A stretch of DNA of 64,000 nt from Selaginella moellendorffii (GCF_000143415.4 NW_003314325.1:680978-744977); one strand, 5' to 3'; positions 24,191-34,123 are shown, counted from the stretch's first letter. A program made the numbers and translations. Notes: generated from the sequence alone by a model not told the origin.

Positions 24191-24236
24191 GTATGGGGTA
24201 TTAAGTCAAGTTGTTGGCACTAACACTTCTTGACAG
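24191..24236 (+). other. First pol intron of G1 (46 bp) in the integrase core
   Basis: Starts GTATGG and ends CTTGACAG, with a good branch-site match (CACTAAC) shortly before the acceptor. The exons join as ACA G / AC GGA, giving HPQT-DGQTER, the invariant integrase motif. Reading through instead meets TAA a few codons in (GTATGGGGTATTAA), which would remove the catalytic-Glu region and chromodomain. 46 bp matches the short introns of the host gene at 60-62 kb. Confidence 0.85.
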
Positions 24237-24654
24237 ACGGACAAACGGAAAGGGTGAATAGGCAGCTGGAGGATTATTTGCAATGCTATGTCTCGGAAGA
24301 CCAGACCGATTGGGTAAGTCATTTGGGACTTGCATAAATGTGTTATAACAATTCACCACATTCGAGTATCGGGGTGAGTCCATGGGAAGTCATCAATGGG
24401 CGAGCTATTGAAGGTCCTGTGGAACTCGGCGTGGCCGAGTATCATGAAGAGTTGCCCGCAGTGGAGGCATTCACGGCGGAAAGACTCAGTATTTGGAATC
24501 TAGTGAGGGATTCCTTGGAACGGGCTCAACAAAGGCAAACCAAATACGCGAACCAGAAGCGTCGGGATGTAGAGTTCCAAGCTGGGGAGAAGGTGTGGCT
24601 GAACACCAAGAACCTCAGACTACCAAGTGGGATCAGCCGAAAGTTGACCCAAAG

Positions 24655-24706
24655 GTAAAGATGCATGTATTCCTATAAATGAATTGATCTTGAGTTCCTT
24701 AAGCAG
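24655..24706 (+). other. Second pol intron of G1 (52 bp)
   Basis: Starts GTAAAG and ends TTAAGCAG. It separates CAA AG from G TTC GCG and, when removed, restores QRFAGPYEI at the integrase C-terminal domain. Downstream codons are then in frame to the chromodomain stop at 25086. Same position and length in G2 (18626-18677). Confidence 0.82.
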
Positions 24707-25088
24707 GTTCGCGGGGCCTTACGAGATTGAGGCACGAACCGGTAAAGTGGCTTATCGTCTCCGACTTCCTCGAGAGATGGGGAAGATGCACCCAGTGTTC
24801 CACGTGAACTTACTCAAGCCGTACTTTGAGGATCCGCTTCGCAAGGACCAAGTGAGACCTTTACCTGAGGTTATCCAAGGGGAAGAGGAATACGAAGTCG
24901 AGGCCATCCTCAATGCGCGCAAGAGCAAGCGACAAGGACGCGAGGTGAGAGAGTTCCATGTGAAGTGGAAAGGATTTCCACACTGCGAAGCAATATGGGA
25001 ACCGGAGGAGAACCTAGCGAATGCGTGAGATCTAGTGGAAGAATTTCTGCAAGGTAAAACTCTATGTACTTATGCAAAGTTCAATTAA

Positions 25089-25405
25089 AATATCAATTTG
25101 CAAAGTTGAGCAAGTGGCATATGTTGGGACCCGAAGGCGCGCCAAAGGTAAGCTAATTAGCATGGGTTGGATAGGTCGACCAGGCGTAGGGCACTATGCC
25201 CGACTCCCCACAGGGATGTCGAATCTGTAGACGTATTCTACGGAGGTTGGGTTCGAGTCCCAACCCCCTAGTAAAGCAAGGCTGGGTTCAAGTCCCGACC
25301 CCATACTAGGGCGTGGTGAGGTGAGGAGTATAGGGACACTTATATTCCGTTGTCATGGGCTCTTGGCCAGGGAGGCTAACTTAGGCACACCGCTAAGTGG
25401 GGGGA
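25089..25405 (+). other. 3' untranslated region of G1 with two T-arm-like hairpins
   Basis: Non-coding stretch between the pol stop and the solo LTR. It contains GGTTGGGTTCGAGTCCCAACC (25245-25265) and GGCTGGGTTCAAGTCCCGACC (25280-25300). Each has a perfect or near-perfect stem around a TTCGAGT/TTCAAGT loop, like the T arm of tRNA. No full tRNA cloverleaf surrounds them. Both hairpins are also in G2 (around 18030-18085 reversed). Confidence 0.6.
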
Positions 25406-26543
25406 TGTAGCGCACGTGGTTTTGACCCTTTATCCTATGGTGATTTACCATAGGATAACATCACGAAGCAGAACCTAAACCCTCTTTGTGCCATGTGACA
25501 GATGCCACGTGTCCATGCCACGTGTCCATAGGAACCCGAGGTTCAGGGCCTTGGGCCACTGAACGAAGGAACGGTGTCAAACTCCCAAGCATGACGCCAA
25601 AGAGTGATGGAACCGAACCACGGAGCAACTCCCGAGCATACAGCCCAAGGAGCGAAGGGACAGGGGCCCGGAGCGACTTGGAACAATCCTAGAGCAGCCA
25701 GCATCCCAATGCCAGGACCAGCATGCAAAACGGAGCCAAACAGAGTCTTGCGCTATTTCGGCATACCGGTGGCCTAACGCGAGGACATGGGTACTCCACC
25801 AGCTAGCATGGAATGGAACTTGGGCTTACACCCAAGCCAGACGCAGAACAAGGACAGGCACGCAAGCGGGAGCTAGACTATGCCTCAGGTTGGTCGGCCA
25901 TGCCCGACCTACCCACTATCCCTACTATACATTTGGAACCCCCCATAGCCCCCCCCCCCCCCCCTTGAGGAACACACGCTTTGGGCTTTCACCCTAAACC
26001 TCCCTTAGTATCAGGAGTTAGTCTCTGGGACAAGCTCGAAACTTACTAAATATGGAATGTCCTTAGATTGCGAATTTGGACACGGGATGAACACCATTGT
26101 GTTCAGGCCGACCTCTACATTCCGTAGATATGCCAAATGAGCGAATCTAGACACTTTCCATAAATAGCATTTGGGACCGAAATGAGACTAACACAAAGGG
26201 CATGATAGCGAGGGTGTTTGGCAGACACGGTAAGCTATCATGTAGCGATATTGAGGGACCAATCTCAATACGCGAGGGTTCTTGTCAAGCCAATGCAAGA
26301 CAGAGCAAAAGAGAACTAAAAAGCCAGGCTAAGTATGCTTGGCTGAATAGACACTTAGGAATTCCGTCCTTATGCTCATCCGGCCAAGTACAGATGCTAA
26401 GTCCAGTTTACTAACACTTGAACAAGAGGGGCTGATAAAGGGTCCAGCAATACCGACCTCCTGCCATCGTGGCAGTAAGGAAAGAGTGTCCGTAAGGACT
26501 GGTCGACAAGTAACTTTCGATACCCGAAGTCACATTCGCGACA
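25406..26543. mobile_element. Solo L-family LTR inserted in G1
   Basis: 1138 bp from TGTAGCGCACG to ATTCGCGACA, flanked by GGGGA on both sides (25401-25405 and 26544-26548). The empty site is visible in G2 near 17905-17940, where 'aagtggggggatgccccc' is uninterrupted on the minus strand, confirming the ends to the base. It carries the terminal hairpin (25430-25458), CACGTG-containing elements (25500-25535), a run of C (25951-25967), and the shared core 'ctttgggctttcaccc' (25979-25994). A solo LTR forms by recombination between the two LTRs of an element. Its orientation matches the minus-strand element at 49078-56342. Confidence 0.95.
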
Positions 26544-26633
26544 GGGGATGCCCCCGGAGACATGGTCAACAAGTCGTAGGATGAAAAGAGACGTTCGATG
26601 TGGGCATCGAACTTCTTCTATGGGTGGTGGAGT
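26544..26633 (+). other. Remainder of the G1 3' UTR with candidate polypurine tract
   Basis: After the solo LTR the G1 3' UTR resumes. Its last bases before the 3' LTR are 'tgggtggtggagt', the likely polypurine tract used to prime plus-strand DNA. It matches 17841-17905 of G2 in reverse. Confidence 0.7.
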
Positions 26634-27794
26634 TGTAAGGAACCGACTCCCCGAGATGTCGTAGGCTAAAGGATCCCCAAAAGCTTGACCGAAATGACAA
26701 AGAGTTCATCGGATGGGACCAAGTCGAGGATCGAGTCCAAGACTGACTCTAGGACCGAGTTCGAGATAGAGTCCGGAATCGAGTCCGAGACTGACTCGGG
26801 GACCGAGTTCGAGTCCGAGTTCGAGACCGAGTTCGAGATGGAGTCCGAGATCCGAAATCGGGTCCGAGACCGAGTCCAAGGTCGAGTCCGAGGTCGGGTC
26901 CGAGATCGGGTCCGAGATCGAGTCCGAGGTCGAGTCCGAGACCGAATCCGAAGTCGGATCCAAAATCGGGTCCGAGATCGAGCCAAAGACTAAGTCCAAA
27001 TACTAATACGGGTCAAGGGGTGAAAGCCCAAAGCGTGCGTCTCCCAGGGTGGGGGGGGGCTGCAGGGGGTTCCAAAAGTATAGTAGGGATAGTGAGGTCC
27101 AGGAACCAGTCTTGAAGGAACTCTCCAGTGGTGCTTCCAAACTGACTTGAGGTTGAGACTGGGGCCGAGGCGCCTTGGGTGGGAGTGAGCATGGGCTTGG
27201 GTGGTGCCGGAGGGGCCACCTAGGGAAGTGCTCAAGAGCAGCTCCCACTCCCGAAAGGGAAACCGACTGCGGTGCTCCCGGCTCAAGTGGAGTGGTGCCC
27301 CACTTGAGTACCTTGCGGCTCATTGGTCCACGCCCTTCTTAGGGGCTTGGGCCTTCCCTTCGGGATGGAAGTGGGGGGGTAGAGGTACCCATACCGGGCC
27401 ATTAGGCCACGGTGTTTCGCCCCGACGTCCCGAAGCAAGTGCTGCACCCAAGGCTTGGGATTTAGAGGGTCCCATGATCAAGTCTTGTGGTACCAAGGAG
27501 TGTTAGGAATCTGGAGGCTTGGTGTGCTTGGCTGCTTGTGCCTGCGGGGAGTGTAGCCGAACCTTAAGTCCAGTCTAACCCGGGGAGGGGGATTGGGAGA
27601 GATTTGGGAATCCGTAGATGGATGGCTAACACTCCGTTGCTCATGCAGTGAGTAGTTGAAACCAAGTAGGACCAAGTAGGAGCTGGTACCATAGGCGAGA
27701 ACCTTGGCGAAGGAACTTAGCACAAGCCAAGGCAGAGTTGGACGGATAGTCGAGGTAAGCTGGCAAATTGGAAAGGAAAAATTAGTGGCTTACA
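26634..27794 (+). repeat. 3' LTR of G1
   Basis: 1161 bp, TGTAAGG...GGCTTACA, collinear with 19109-20265 with only scattered single-base differences and a variable G run at 27049-27060. It is followed at once by the AAGTG duplication and the G2 intron. Confidence 0.93.
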
Positions 27795-27833
27795 AAGTGT
27801 TAATGCCACCAAACTTGACTTAATACCCTATAC

Positions 27834-30508
27834 CTGTCTGTGGGTGATAGGCTATGCTGAATTTCAACTTGGTGCGATACTGTTCCAGGAGAGTCTTCTA
27901 GAACCTGCTAGTGAAGATCTTATCTCGATCTGAGATGCTCTCTTCTGGCCTTCCCCGCACTCGAACCACTTGTTCGAAGAACAGCTTCGCCACACCTTCT
28001 GCATCCACTTCCATTATGGTGGGTATGAAATGTGCCATTTTCGAAAATCGGTCCACCACCACAAATATCGCATCAAACCCCTCGCTTGGGGGAAGTCCCG
28101 TGATGAAGTCCATCGTAAGACATTTCCACAGACGATCTGGAATTGGGATGCTTTGCAACAAACCCCCACTAGCCTTAGTCACGGCTTTGACCTGCTGACA
28201 TGTTGGACATGTCTTTACATAGTCTTGGACGTCCTTAGCCATATCTGGCCAATGGTACTTCCTCTTGAGTAAGCCCATCATCTTGGGCACTCTGCTGTGT
28301 CCCGCAAAAGGTCCGTCATGACACTCTTCTAAGGCTACCTTCCTTAATTCCCCTTCTAGAACATACACCCTCGTTTGCTTGTAATAGATGAGTCCGTTGC
28401 GTTCCGCATAGCCCGTTTTCTCTTCTGTTGGCAACTCACCTCTCTGGTGAGCTTCCCATGCCTCTAGATTCCTCAGAAACACTTCTTGTGTTAAACCATC
28501 ATTCTCATATGCTGTCTGCACATCGTCCCAAAAGGTTGCTGTTGTGCTGGATATCGCCAACCTCAAGCTTGCTTTTCGACTTAGCGCATCTGCCACAATG
28601 TTGCTCTTCCCAGACTTGTACAGAATCTCGCAATCAAACTCGACCAAGGCATTGGCCCACCGACCTTGTTTCCCTCTCAGGTCGGGCTGTGACAAGAAGT
28701 GTTTCGTTGCCATATTGTCCGTGTAAACCTTGAAGTGTCTCCCAAGGTAGTGTCGCCACTCCTTGAGCGCCTTGACCACCGCAAACAATTCCTTCTCGTG
28801 GGCAGGCCACTTCCATTGAGCCTTGTCCAACTTCTTCGAGAAGAATGCTACTGGATGGTTGTCTTGCTTCAAAACTACACCCAACGCAAAATCCGAAGCA
28901 TCCGTTTCTACCTCAAAGTCCTTACCAAAGTCTGGTAATGCCAACACGGGAGCCTTCCTCAACTTCCCTTTGAGGTGGACGAATGCCGCCTCGCATTCCG
29001 CTGTCCATACCATCTTCCTTTTTCCTGTTTGGTCCGTTAAGGGCTACTCTCGAATAGTGTCTGATAAACTTTCGGTAGTAGTTGCATAGCCCCAAGAATG
29101 CCCTCAACTCATGTACATTCGATGGTCGTTCCCATTCCTGGATCACTTGGACCTTCTCCGGGTCCACCTTGAGCCCATCCTGGCCCACCACATGCCCGAG
29201 AAACTTTACCTCTTGTTGAGCACAGTCACATTTGCTCTCTTTAGCATACAGTTTGTGTTCCCTTAGTTTCTCAAACACCTTCACCAAGTGTTCGGCATGC
29301 TCCTCTAGCGTCTCGCTATAGATCAGGATGTCATCGATATAGACGACCACGAAATGATCCAGATAGGGTACAAAGATGTGGTTCATCAACGCCGAAAACA
29401 TTGTCGGCGCATTGCATAGCCCAAAGGGCATCACCAGAAACTCAAAGCTCCCATACCTCATTCGACAGGTTGTCTTTTCGATATCTTCCTCGGCTACCCT
29501 GATCTGGTAGTATCCTGACCTTAGGTCAATCCTCGAGAAGTATTTTGCCTTTCCCAACCTATCGAACAGGTCCTCAATTCTTGGCAAAGGGTACTTGTTC
29601 TTCTTTGTATACTTGTTGAGCAACCGGTAGTCTATGCACAAGCACATAGAACCATATTTCTTTTTCACAAATAATACTGGTGCCCCATACGGCAACTTGC
29701 TCAACCTAACATACCCTTTGTCTACCAACTCCTCTAGTTGGCACTTGAGCTCCTTGAGTTCTTTTTCGTTTAAACGATAGGGGGGACGAACCACCGCCTC
29801 GGCACCCTCGACCAGCTCAATCTTATGTTCTATCGGTCATGCAGGGGGCAACCCCACCGGTAGCTCCTCCGGCATGGTATCCTGGAATTGGTCCAACACC
29901 CACTGGATCACTAAAGGTGCTTCTTCCGTTCCTATATATTTGTCACTCTTCACCAAGAGTAAGCACAAAAAGGCTGCTTTAGTTCCTTTAGTGAGTTGTC
30001 CTCTCATGGACACCAGGTTTAAGCAGGAATCTTTGGCCTTGCTTTGCCCTACCTTTAGATCCTGGACCTCCACCCTAGATCTTCTTCCTTGGGCATTCGC
30101 CAGTACCATAAGGTTCCTACCTTGTCCATGCAAGGCTACCACGAACCAATTGAACCAATCCATTCCGAAGATCACGTCAAATCCCGCCATGTCCAACACG
30201 GTGAAATCCATGTCTACTTTCCATGTCCCTACTTCGACTCTCGCTTGTGGAAGTACCTCATCGGTGCTTTGGCTACCTTGAACAAACTCTATAGTCCTTG
30301 GTTCGCCTAGCCGCTGCACCGTTAGTTCGGCTTGCTGGACTATGTCTGCAGCCACAAAATTATCCGAAGCACCCGTGTCAATAAGGATCTTAACAAAGCT
30401 ACCTCCGAGCTTCCCTCGAAGGGCTAATAGATGTCGTGAAGGACTCTCTACCAAAGTTGCTCATGTAATGAGTAACTTTGAGTTAAGGACTGGATCACAT
30501 ACCTCAGT
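27834..30508 (-). pseudogene. pol: G2 pol, 5' part: protease, RT, RNase H, integrase core
   Basis: Minus strand. Protease ILIDTGASDNFVAAD is near 30390-30345, RT with [21 protein letters not shown] near 29350-29290, RNase [16 protein letters not shown], an intact H2C2 finger (KRKYHWPDMAKDVQ, CPTCQQVK), and the integrase core to HPQT at 27834, where the first intron begins. Breaks visible: a TGA shortly before the protease, a small deletion of about five bases near 29045 where G1 has a repeated GCCCT, and a TAG replacing Trp near 27900 (FTSRF stop). The remaining pol exons lie on the far side of G1 at 18244-19095. Confidence 0.92.
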
Positions 30509-31702
30509 TTAGACTTCACCCGACTTGATGGCCATATTGGCTCTGGCCTTCTTCGGGTAGGGACATTCCCTTGAAAAGTGTCCCGCTTCACCGCAGTTGT
30601 AGCATACGTTGTTTCCCACGCTGCTATACAACTTGACCTTCTTATCCGTGGGTTTGTCTCTTTTCGCTTGACTCCCCCACGTACTCGCTCGCTGGCCACC
30701 GGATTTGCCTTTCCGGAACCCCGAGGACTCATTCTTAGAGAAACTCTTCTTGAATTTCCCCTTGCTATACATTCCCCTTGGTTTGGCCCCTTTGCTAAAT
30801 GTGGATCCCAACCCCGTCGTGTTCCCCTTTCGCAGGTTATCGTTGAAACGCACCTTGATGGCCGCATCCAACGCTTCCTTGTAATTGGTCGGGTTCCAGC
30901 GCATCACCTCACCGTGAGCCTAGGTTTGCAAACCTGATATGAAGGCATGGAACGCATCCATATCCCCCATGTCTGTGACAAGTATCCTCTTTGCCATGAA
31001 CCCATTCACATATTCCTGGATGGTTCCTGTCTGTTTCAGCCTACTCAGTTCATCCCTCAGATGCAGAGTGGCATTCGGAGGAACATATGTTGCGCGGATC
31101 CTCGCCTTCATCATGTCCCAAGTGACCACCGGTCCTTCGTTGGCCTCCGTTGTTCTCCACCAAGACTTGGCATTATCTACCAAGTATGGTTTTGCACATG
31201 GGACCTTCTCCGAGCTCGGTACTCGCAACGCTCGAAAGTAGTCCTCCATATCGTAAAACCAATCCTCCACCACCTTATAGTCATTCACTCCCTTGAAAAC
31301 CGGTGGGGGCTTTGGTTTGTACTTGGGAACTGCTTGAGGGACTGATTCTACTTCGGTCTGTTCGACCTTGTTTGGTTCTGCCTCCGTCCCTGCCGAAGGG
31401 TCCGCACCTTCTGCGCTGCCAGCATCCGCAGTCTTTCTCTTTTTCTTCCGCTTCTCATCACACTTTAGTTTGCATACGAGGGTCTCCAGCAGGGCATTGG
31501 TCTGTGCCAACTGTCCTTCTAGCACGTCCAATCGAGCCTTGAACTACCGAACCTCGCCACCGGACTCCTGTTTGGAAGTTTCCTCACTAGAGTCCTCCTC
31601 ATGCAAGGATTCCTCATCCATAGCCTCTCGTTCAACCGGAGGCTCCAGCTCTGGAGGAGGTTCCGTCTCTGCCTTGGTTCGCTTCCGCCCTACCTTTGCC
31701 AT
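30509..31702 (-). pseudogene. gag: G2 gag, interrupted
   Basis: Starts at ATG 31702-31700 on the minus strand and runs to TAA at 30511-30509, the same length and stop as G1 gag. It contains the lysine-rich segment CDEKRKKKRKTADAG, the gag domain (PPPVFKGVNDYKVVEDWFYD, LHLRDELSRLKQTGTIQEYV) and the CCHC knuckle CYNCGEAGHFSREC (near 30605-30565). Stops: TAG near 31543 (Ser in G1) and TAG near 30920 (Trp in G1). The TAA that ends gag is followed in frame by pol, as in G1. Confidence 0.9.
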
Positions 31703-31761
31703 CTCCCAACAATCCACCTCTATCCTTCACTAGAACTGAGGAAAAGGCTCCGATACCAAAT

Positions 31762-32917
31762 TGTAAGCCACAAATTTTTCCTTGCCAATTTGCCAGCTTA
31801 CCTCGTCTATCTGACCAACACCTCCTTGGCTTGTGCTAAGTTCCCTTGCCAAGGTTCTCGCCTCTTGTACCAGCTCCTACTTGGTCCTACTTGGTTTCAG
31901 CTACTCACTGCACGAGCAACGGAGTGTTAGCCATCCATCTACGGATTACCAAATCTCTCCTAATCCCCCTCCCCGGGTTAAACTGGACTTAAGGTTTGGC
32001 TACACTCCCCGCAGGCACAAGCAGCCAAGCACACCAAGCCTCCAGGTTCCTAACACCCCTTGGTACAACAAGACTTGATCATGGGACCCTCTAAATCCCA
32101 AGCCTTGGGTGCAGCACTTGCTTCGGGACGTCGGGGCGAAACACCGTGGCTTAACGGCCCAGTATGGGTACCTCTACCCCCCACTTCCATCCCGAAGGGA
32201 AGGCCCAAGCCCCTAGGAAGGGCGAGGACCAATGAGCTACAAGGTACTCAAATGGGGCACCACTCCACATGAGCCAGGAGCACCGCAGTCGGTTTCCCTT
32301 TCAGGAGTGGGAGCTGCTCTTGAACACATCCCTGGGTGGCCCCTCTGGCACCACCCAAGCCCATGCTCACTCCCACCCAAGGCCCCTCGGCCCCAGTCTC
32401 AACCTCAAGCTAGTTTGGAAGCACTGCTGGAGAGTTCCTTCAAGACTGGTTCCTGGACCTCACTATCCCTACTATACTTTTGGAACCCCCTGCAGCCCCC
32501 CCCCCCCCCCCCCCCCTGGGAGACGCACGCTTTGGGCTTTCACCCCTTGACCCGTATTAGTACTCGAACTTAGTCTCTGGCTCGATCTCAGACTCGATCT
32601 CGGATCCGACTTCGGATTCGGTCTCAGACTCGATCTCGGACTCGATCTCGGACCCGATCTCGGACTCGGCCTCGAACTCGACCTCGGACTCGGTCTTGGA
32701 CCCGATTTCGGATCTCGGACTCCGTCTCGAGCTCAGTCTCGAACTCGGTCTCTGAGTCGGTCTTGGACTCGATTCCGGACTCTATCTCGAACTCGGTCTT
32801 AGAGTCGGTCTTGGACTCGATCTTAGACTTGGTTCCATCCAATGAACTCTTTATCATTTTGGTCATGCTTTCGGGGCTCCTTTAGCCTACGACACCTCGG
32901 CGAGTTGGTTCCTTACA
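31762..32917 (-). repeat. 5' LTR of G2
   Basis: 1156 bp on the plus strand from TGTAAGCCAC to GGTTCCTTACA. It retains the 'ctttgggctttcacccc' core (32531-32547) and a run of C (32497-32516) that the 3' LTR at 16889-17840 has lost. CATGG duplication follows at 32918. Confidence 0.92.
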
Positions 32918-33410
32918 CATGGGACTTAGTGGTCGAGCTTGTGGGCCTTGATTCAATAGTAGTGTTGGCAAACATGGCCATGGACAGAAAAAGGACTTGG
33001 TGGGAACCGAAAAAGGGATATTAGAGAAGGCTAATCCCCATGTCTATGGGCATCTTAAAGATATTGAGGAGTGGATCTAGGATGATCACTTGTGGATGGA
33101 TGTCCCATTCCTTGAGAGATGGGATACTAATATAGGTGGTGTTAGACCACTAGTGTGACCAAGGTGAATGGGCATGGCCTTAACGTAATAGGTTAATATG
33201 TCGGTGGTACCTTAGGGTGTCAGTCATGGGATCGGACATGTGGAGCACTTGAACCAAGTGCAATGGTTAAGTGGCATGGATGCCATTCTTGGGGTTAGTA
33301 ACTCCCTAAGTCCAAAATAAGACTTACGGAAGTTGTGAGTGAGACTCCTCTAAGTGGTCAAAGGTGTAGTTAAGTGACCAAAGTAGAATGGAAAATTTAG
33401 TCGTTTACTC

Positions 33411-33671
33411 CCCTTTGAGGAACACACACTTTAGGCTTTCACCCCAAGTCTCCCTTAGTATCAGGAGTTAGTCTCTGGGACAAGCTTGAAACTTACTAAA
33501 TATGGAATGGCGCTAAATTGCAAATTTGGACACGGGACGAACACCATTGTGTTCAAGCTAATCTCTACATTCCATAAATATGCCAAATGAGCGAATCTAG
33601 ACACTTTTCATAAATAACATTTTGGACCGAAATGAGACTAACACAAAAGGCATGATAGCGAGGGCGTTTGG
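33411..33671 (-). repeat. Continuation of the L LTR of element no. 2, cut by the gene duplication
   Basis: After M, the interrupted L LTR resumes ('cctttgaggaacacac') and follows 25972-26220 until 'cgagggcgtttggcaag', where it abruptly changes into PPR-like sequence at 33672. The breakpoint is therefore inside the LTR, and the right end of L element no. 2 is missing. Confidence 0.8.
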
Positions 33672-33683
33672 CAAGCTCATGGC

Positions 33684-33905
33684 TGCTTGGAGGAGGCTAA
33701 ATGTTTGTTTGAGAGGCACGTGGTGGCTTGGAACTCCATGCTTGGCACATATGCCTCGAATGGGCATTTGGACGAGGCACTAGATTCCTTCCTAAAGATG
33801 GCTCACAATGATCCATATGCTCACCTCTAGAAACCATCTTGAAAATGCAAAGTTTATTTATGATCGAATGCTTTACAAGAGCAAGATGGCGCGCACAGTG
33901 CTCCT
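33684..33905 (+). pseudogene. PPR fragment in duplicated copy 1
   Basis: The plus strand encodes HGCLEEAKCLFERHVVAWNS, MLGTYASNGHLDEALDSFLK and then, after a frame break, SRNHLENAKFIYDRM: pieces of pentatricopeptide repeats. It starts abruptly at the junction with the L LTR, without the N-terminal repeats that copy 2 retains. Confidence 0.7.
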
Positions 33906-34123
33906 CTCGGCCTATCTCTGGAATTGGCCACCTCCAAGAAGCGATGAGCCTCTTCTGGGCACCAAACTCAAGTTTCCAAGAGGAGTCCCTTGTGAGCAAA
34001 AGCTGGCACCATTGCCATCCAGACGATTGCATTGCGCTCCTTGCTCATGAGAGAATGCCAGAGCAAGACTTAGTCTCACACACACAATGTTAAGAGTTAA
34101 ATTCCAAGACTGATGTAAAACAC

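Larger units (their letters stand above)
21519..25088 (+). pseudogene. pol: G1 pol: protease-RT-RNase H-integrase-chromodomain
   Basis: Pol follows gag in the same frame after one TAA. Protease active site DTGAS is at 21648-21662; RT palm YIDD at 22678-22689; RNase H has [13 protein letters not shown] and YTDN. The integrase H2C2 finger spans [11 protein letters not shown] and CPTCQQVK (about 23700-23835), and the catalytic core has LTMDFITGLP, ISDRDKIFTSRF and the DGQTERVNRQLEDYL segment. A chromodomain (YEVEAILNARKSKRQG, WKGFPHCEAIWEPEEN) ends the frame at TAA 25086-25088. Two GT-AG introns (24191-24236, 24655-24706) must be removed to keep the frame. Lesions: TGA near 21588, a 1-base insertion at about 21855, TAG at 23773, TAA near 24336, TGA at 25026. 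G2 has different lesions, so each break is private and recent. Confidence 0.92.
19109..27794 (+). mobile_element. Ty3/gypsy chromodomain retrotransposon G1 (plus strand)
   Basis: LTRs at 19109-20265 and 26634-27794 are near-identical in the stretches compared (1157 and 1161 bp), both TGTAAGG...GGCTTACA. Both flanks carry the 5-bp duplication AAGTG (19104-19108, 27795-27799), and joining the flanks rebuilds the first pol intron of G2. The primer-binding site is at 20269-20280. Order: gag (20325-21518), a single in-frame TAA, then protease, reverse transcriptase, RNase H, integrase and chromodomain to 25088, with two short introns. A solo L LTR (25406-26543) sits in the 3' untranslated region. 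Gag-pol carries a handful of lesions, so this copy is not autonomous. Confidence 0.95.
19096..27833 (-). other. First pol intron of G2, split by the G1 insertion
   Basis: The 3' end of the intron (TTCTTGACAG on the minus strand) is at 19096-19108 and the 5' part (GTATAGGGTATT...) at 27800-27833. G1 and its second AAGTG duplication separate them. The intact intron would have been 47 bp, against 46 bp at 24191-24236 in G1. It interrupts the integrase core exactly between HPQT and DRQTER, at the codon for the Asp that precedes the catalytic-Glu region. Confidence 0.85.
16889..32917 (-). mobile_element. Ty3/gypsy chromodomain retrotransposon G2 (minus strand), split by G1
   Basis: LTRs lie at 16889-17840 (3', shortened) and 31762-32917 (5'); both begin TGTAAG and end CTTACA on the plus strand. 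The flanks are the perfect 5-bp duplication CATGG (16884-16888 and 32918-32922), and joining the flanks recreates M sequence as seen at 9235-9290. A primer-binding site complementary to initiator tRNA-Met (TGGTATCGGAGC on the minus strand, 31747-31758) sits beside the 5' LTR. Gag, protease, reverse transcriptase, RNase H, integrase and chromodomain are all recognisable, each with a few stops or small deletions. The element is interrupted at 19109-27794 by G1, a second copy of the same family in opposite orientation. Confidence 0.93.
15638..33410 (+). mobile_element. LTR-like element M (15638-16888 plus 32923-33410), split by the G2/G1 nest
   Basis: The host L LTR is interrupted at a 'CCCTTTGAG' site that reappears at 33411-33419, so the sequence between is an insertion with a short flanking duplication (5 bp or a few more; exact ends uncertain by some bases). 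The element itself is about 1.7 kb once G2 is removed. It contains a large hexamer/15-mer minisatellite, and the core 'ggtgaaagcccaaagc...ccaaaagtatagta' also found in the G and L LTRs, which argues that M is a solo LTR of a related retrotransposon. No coding capacity; long (Ser-Glu)n-type frames across it are repeat artefacts. Confidence 0.6.
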
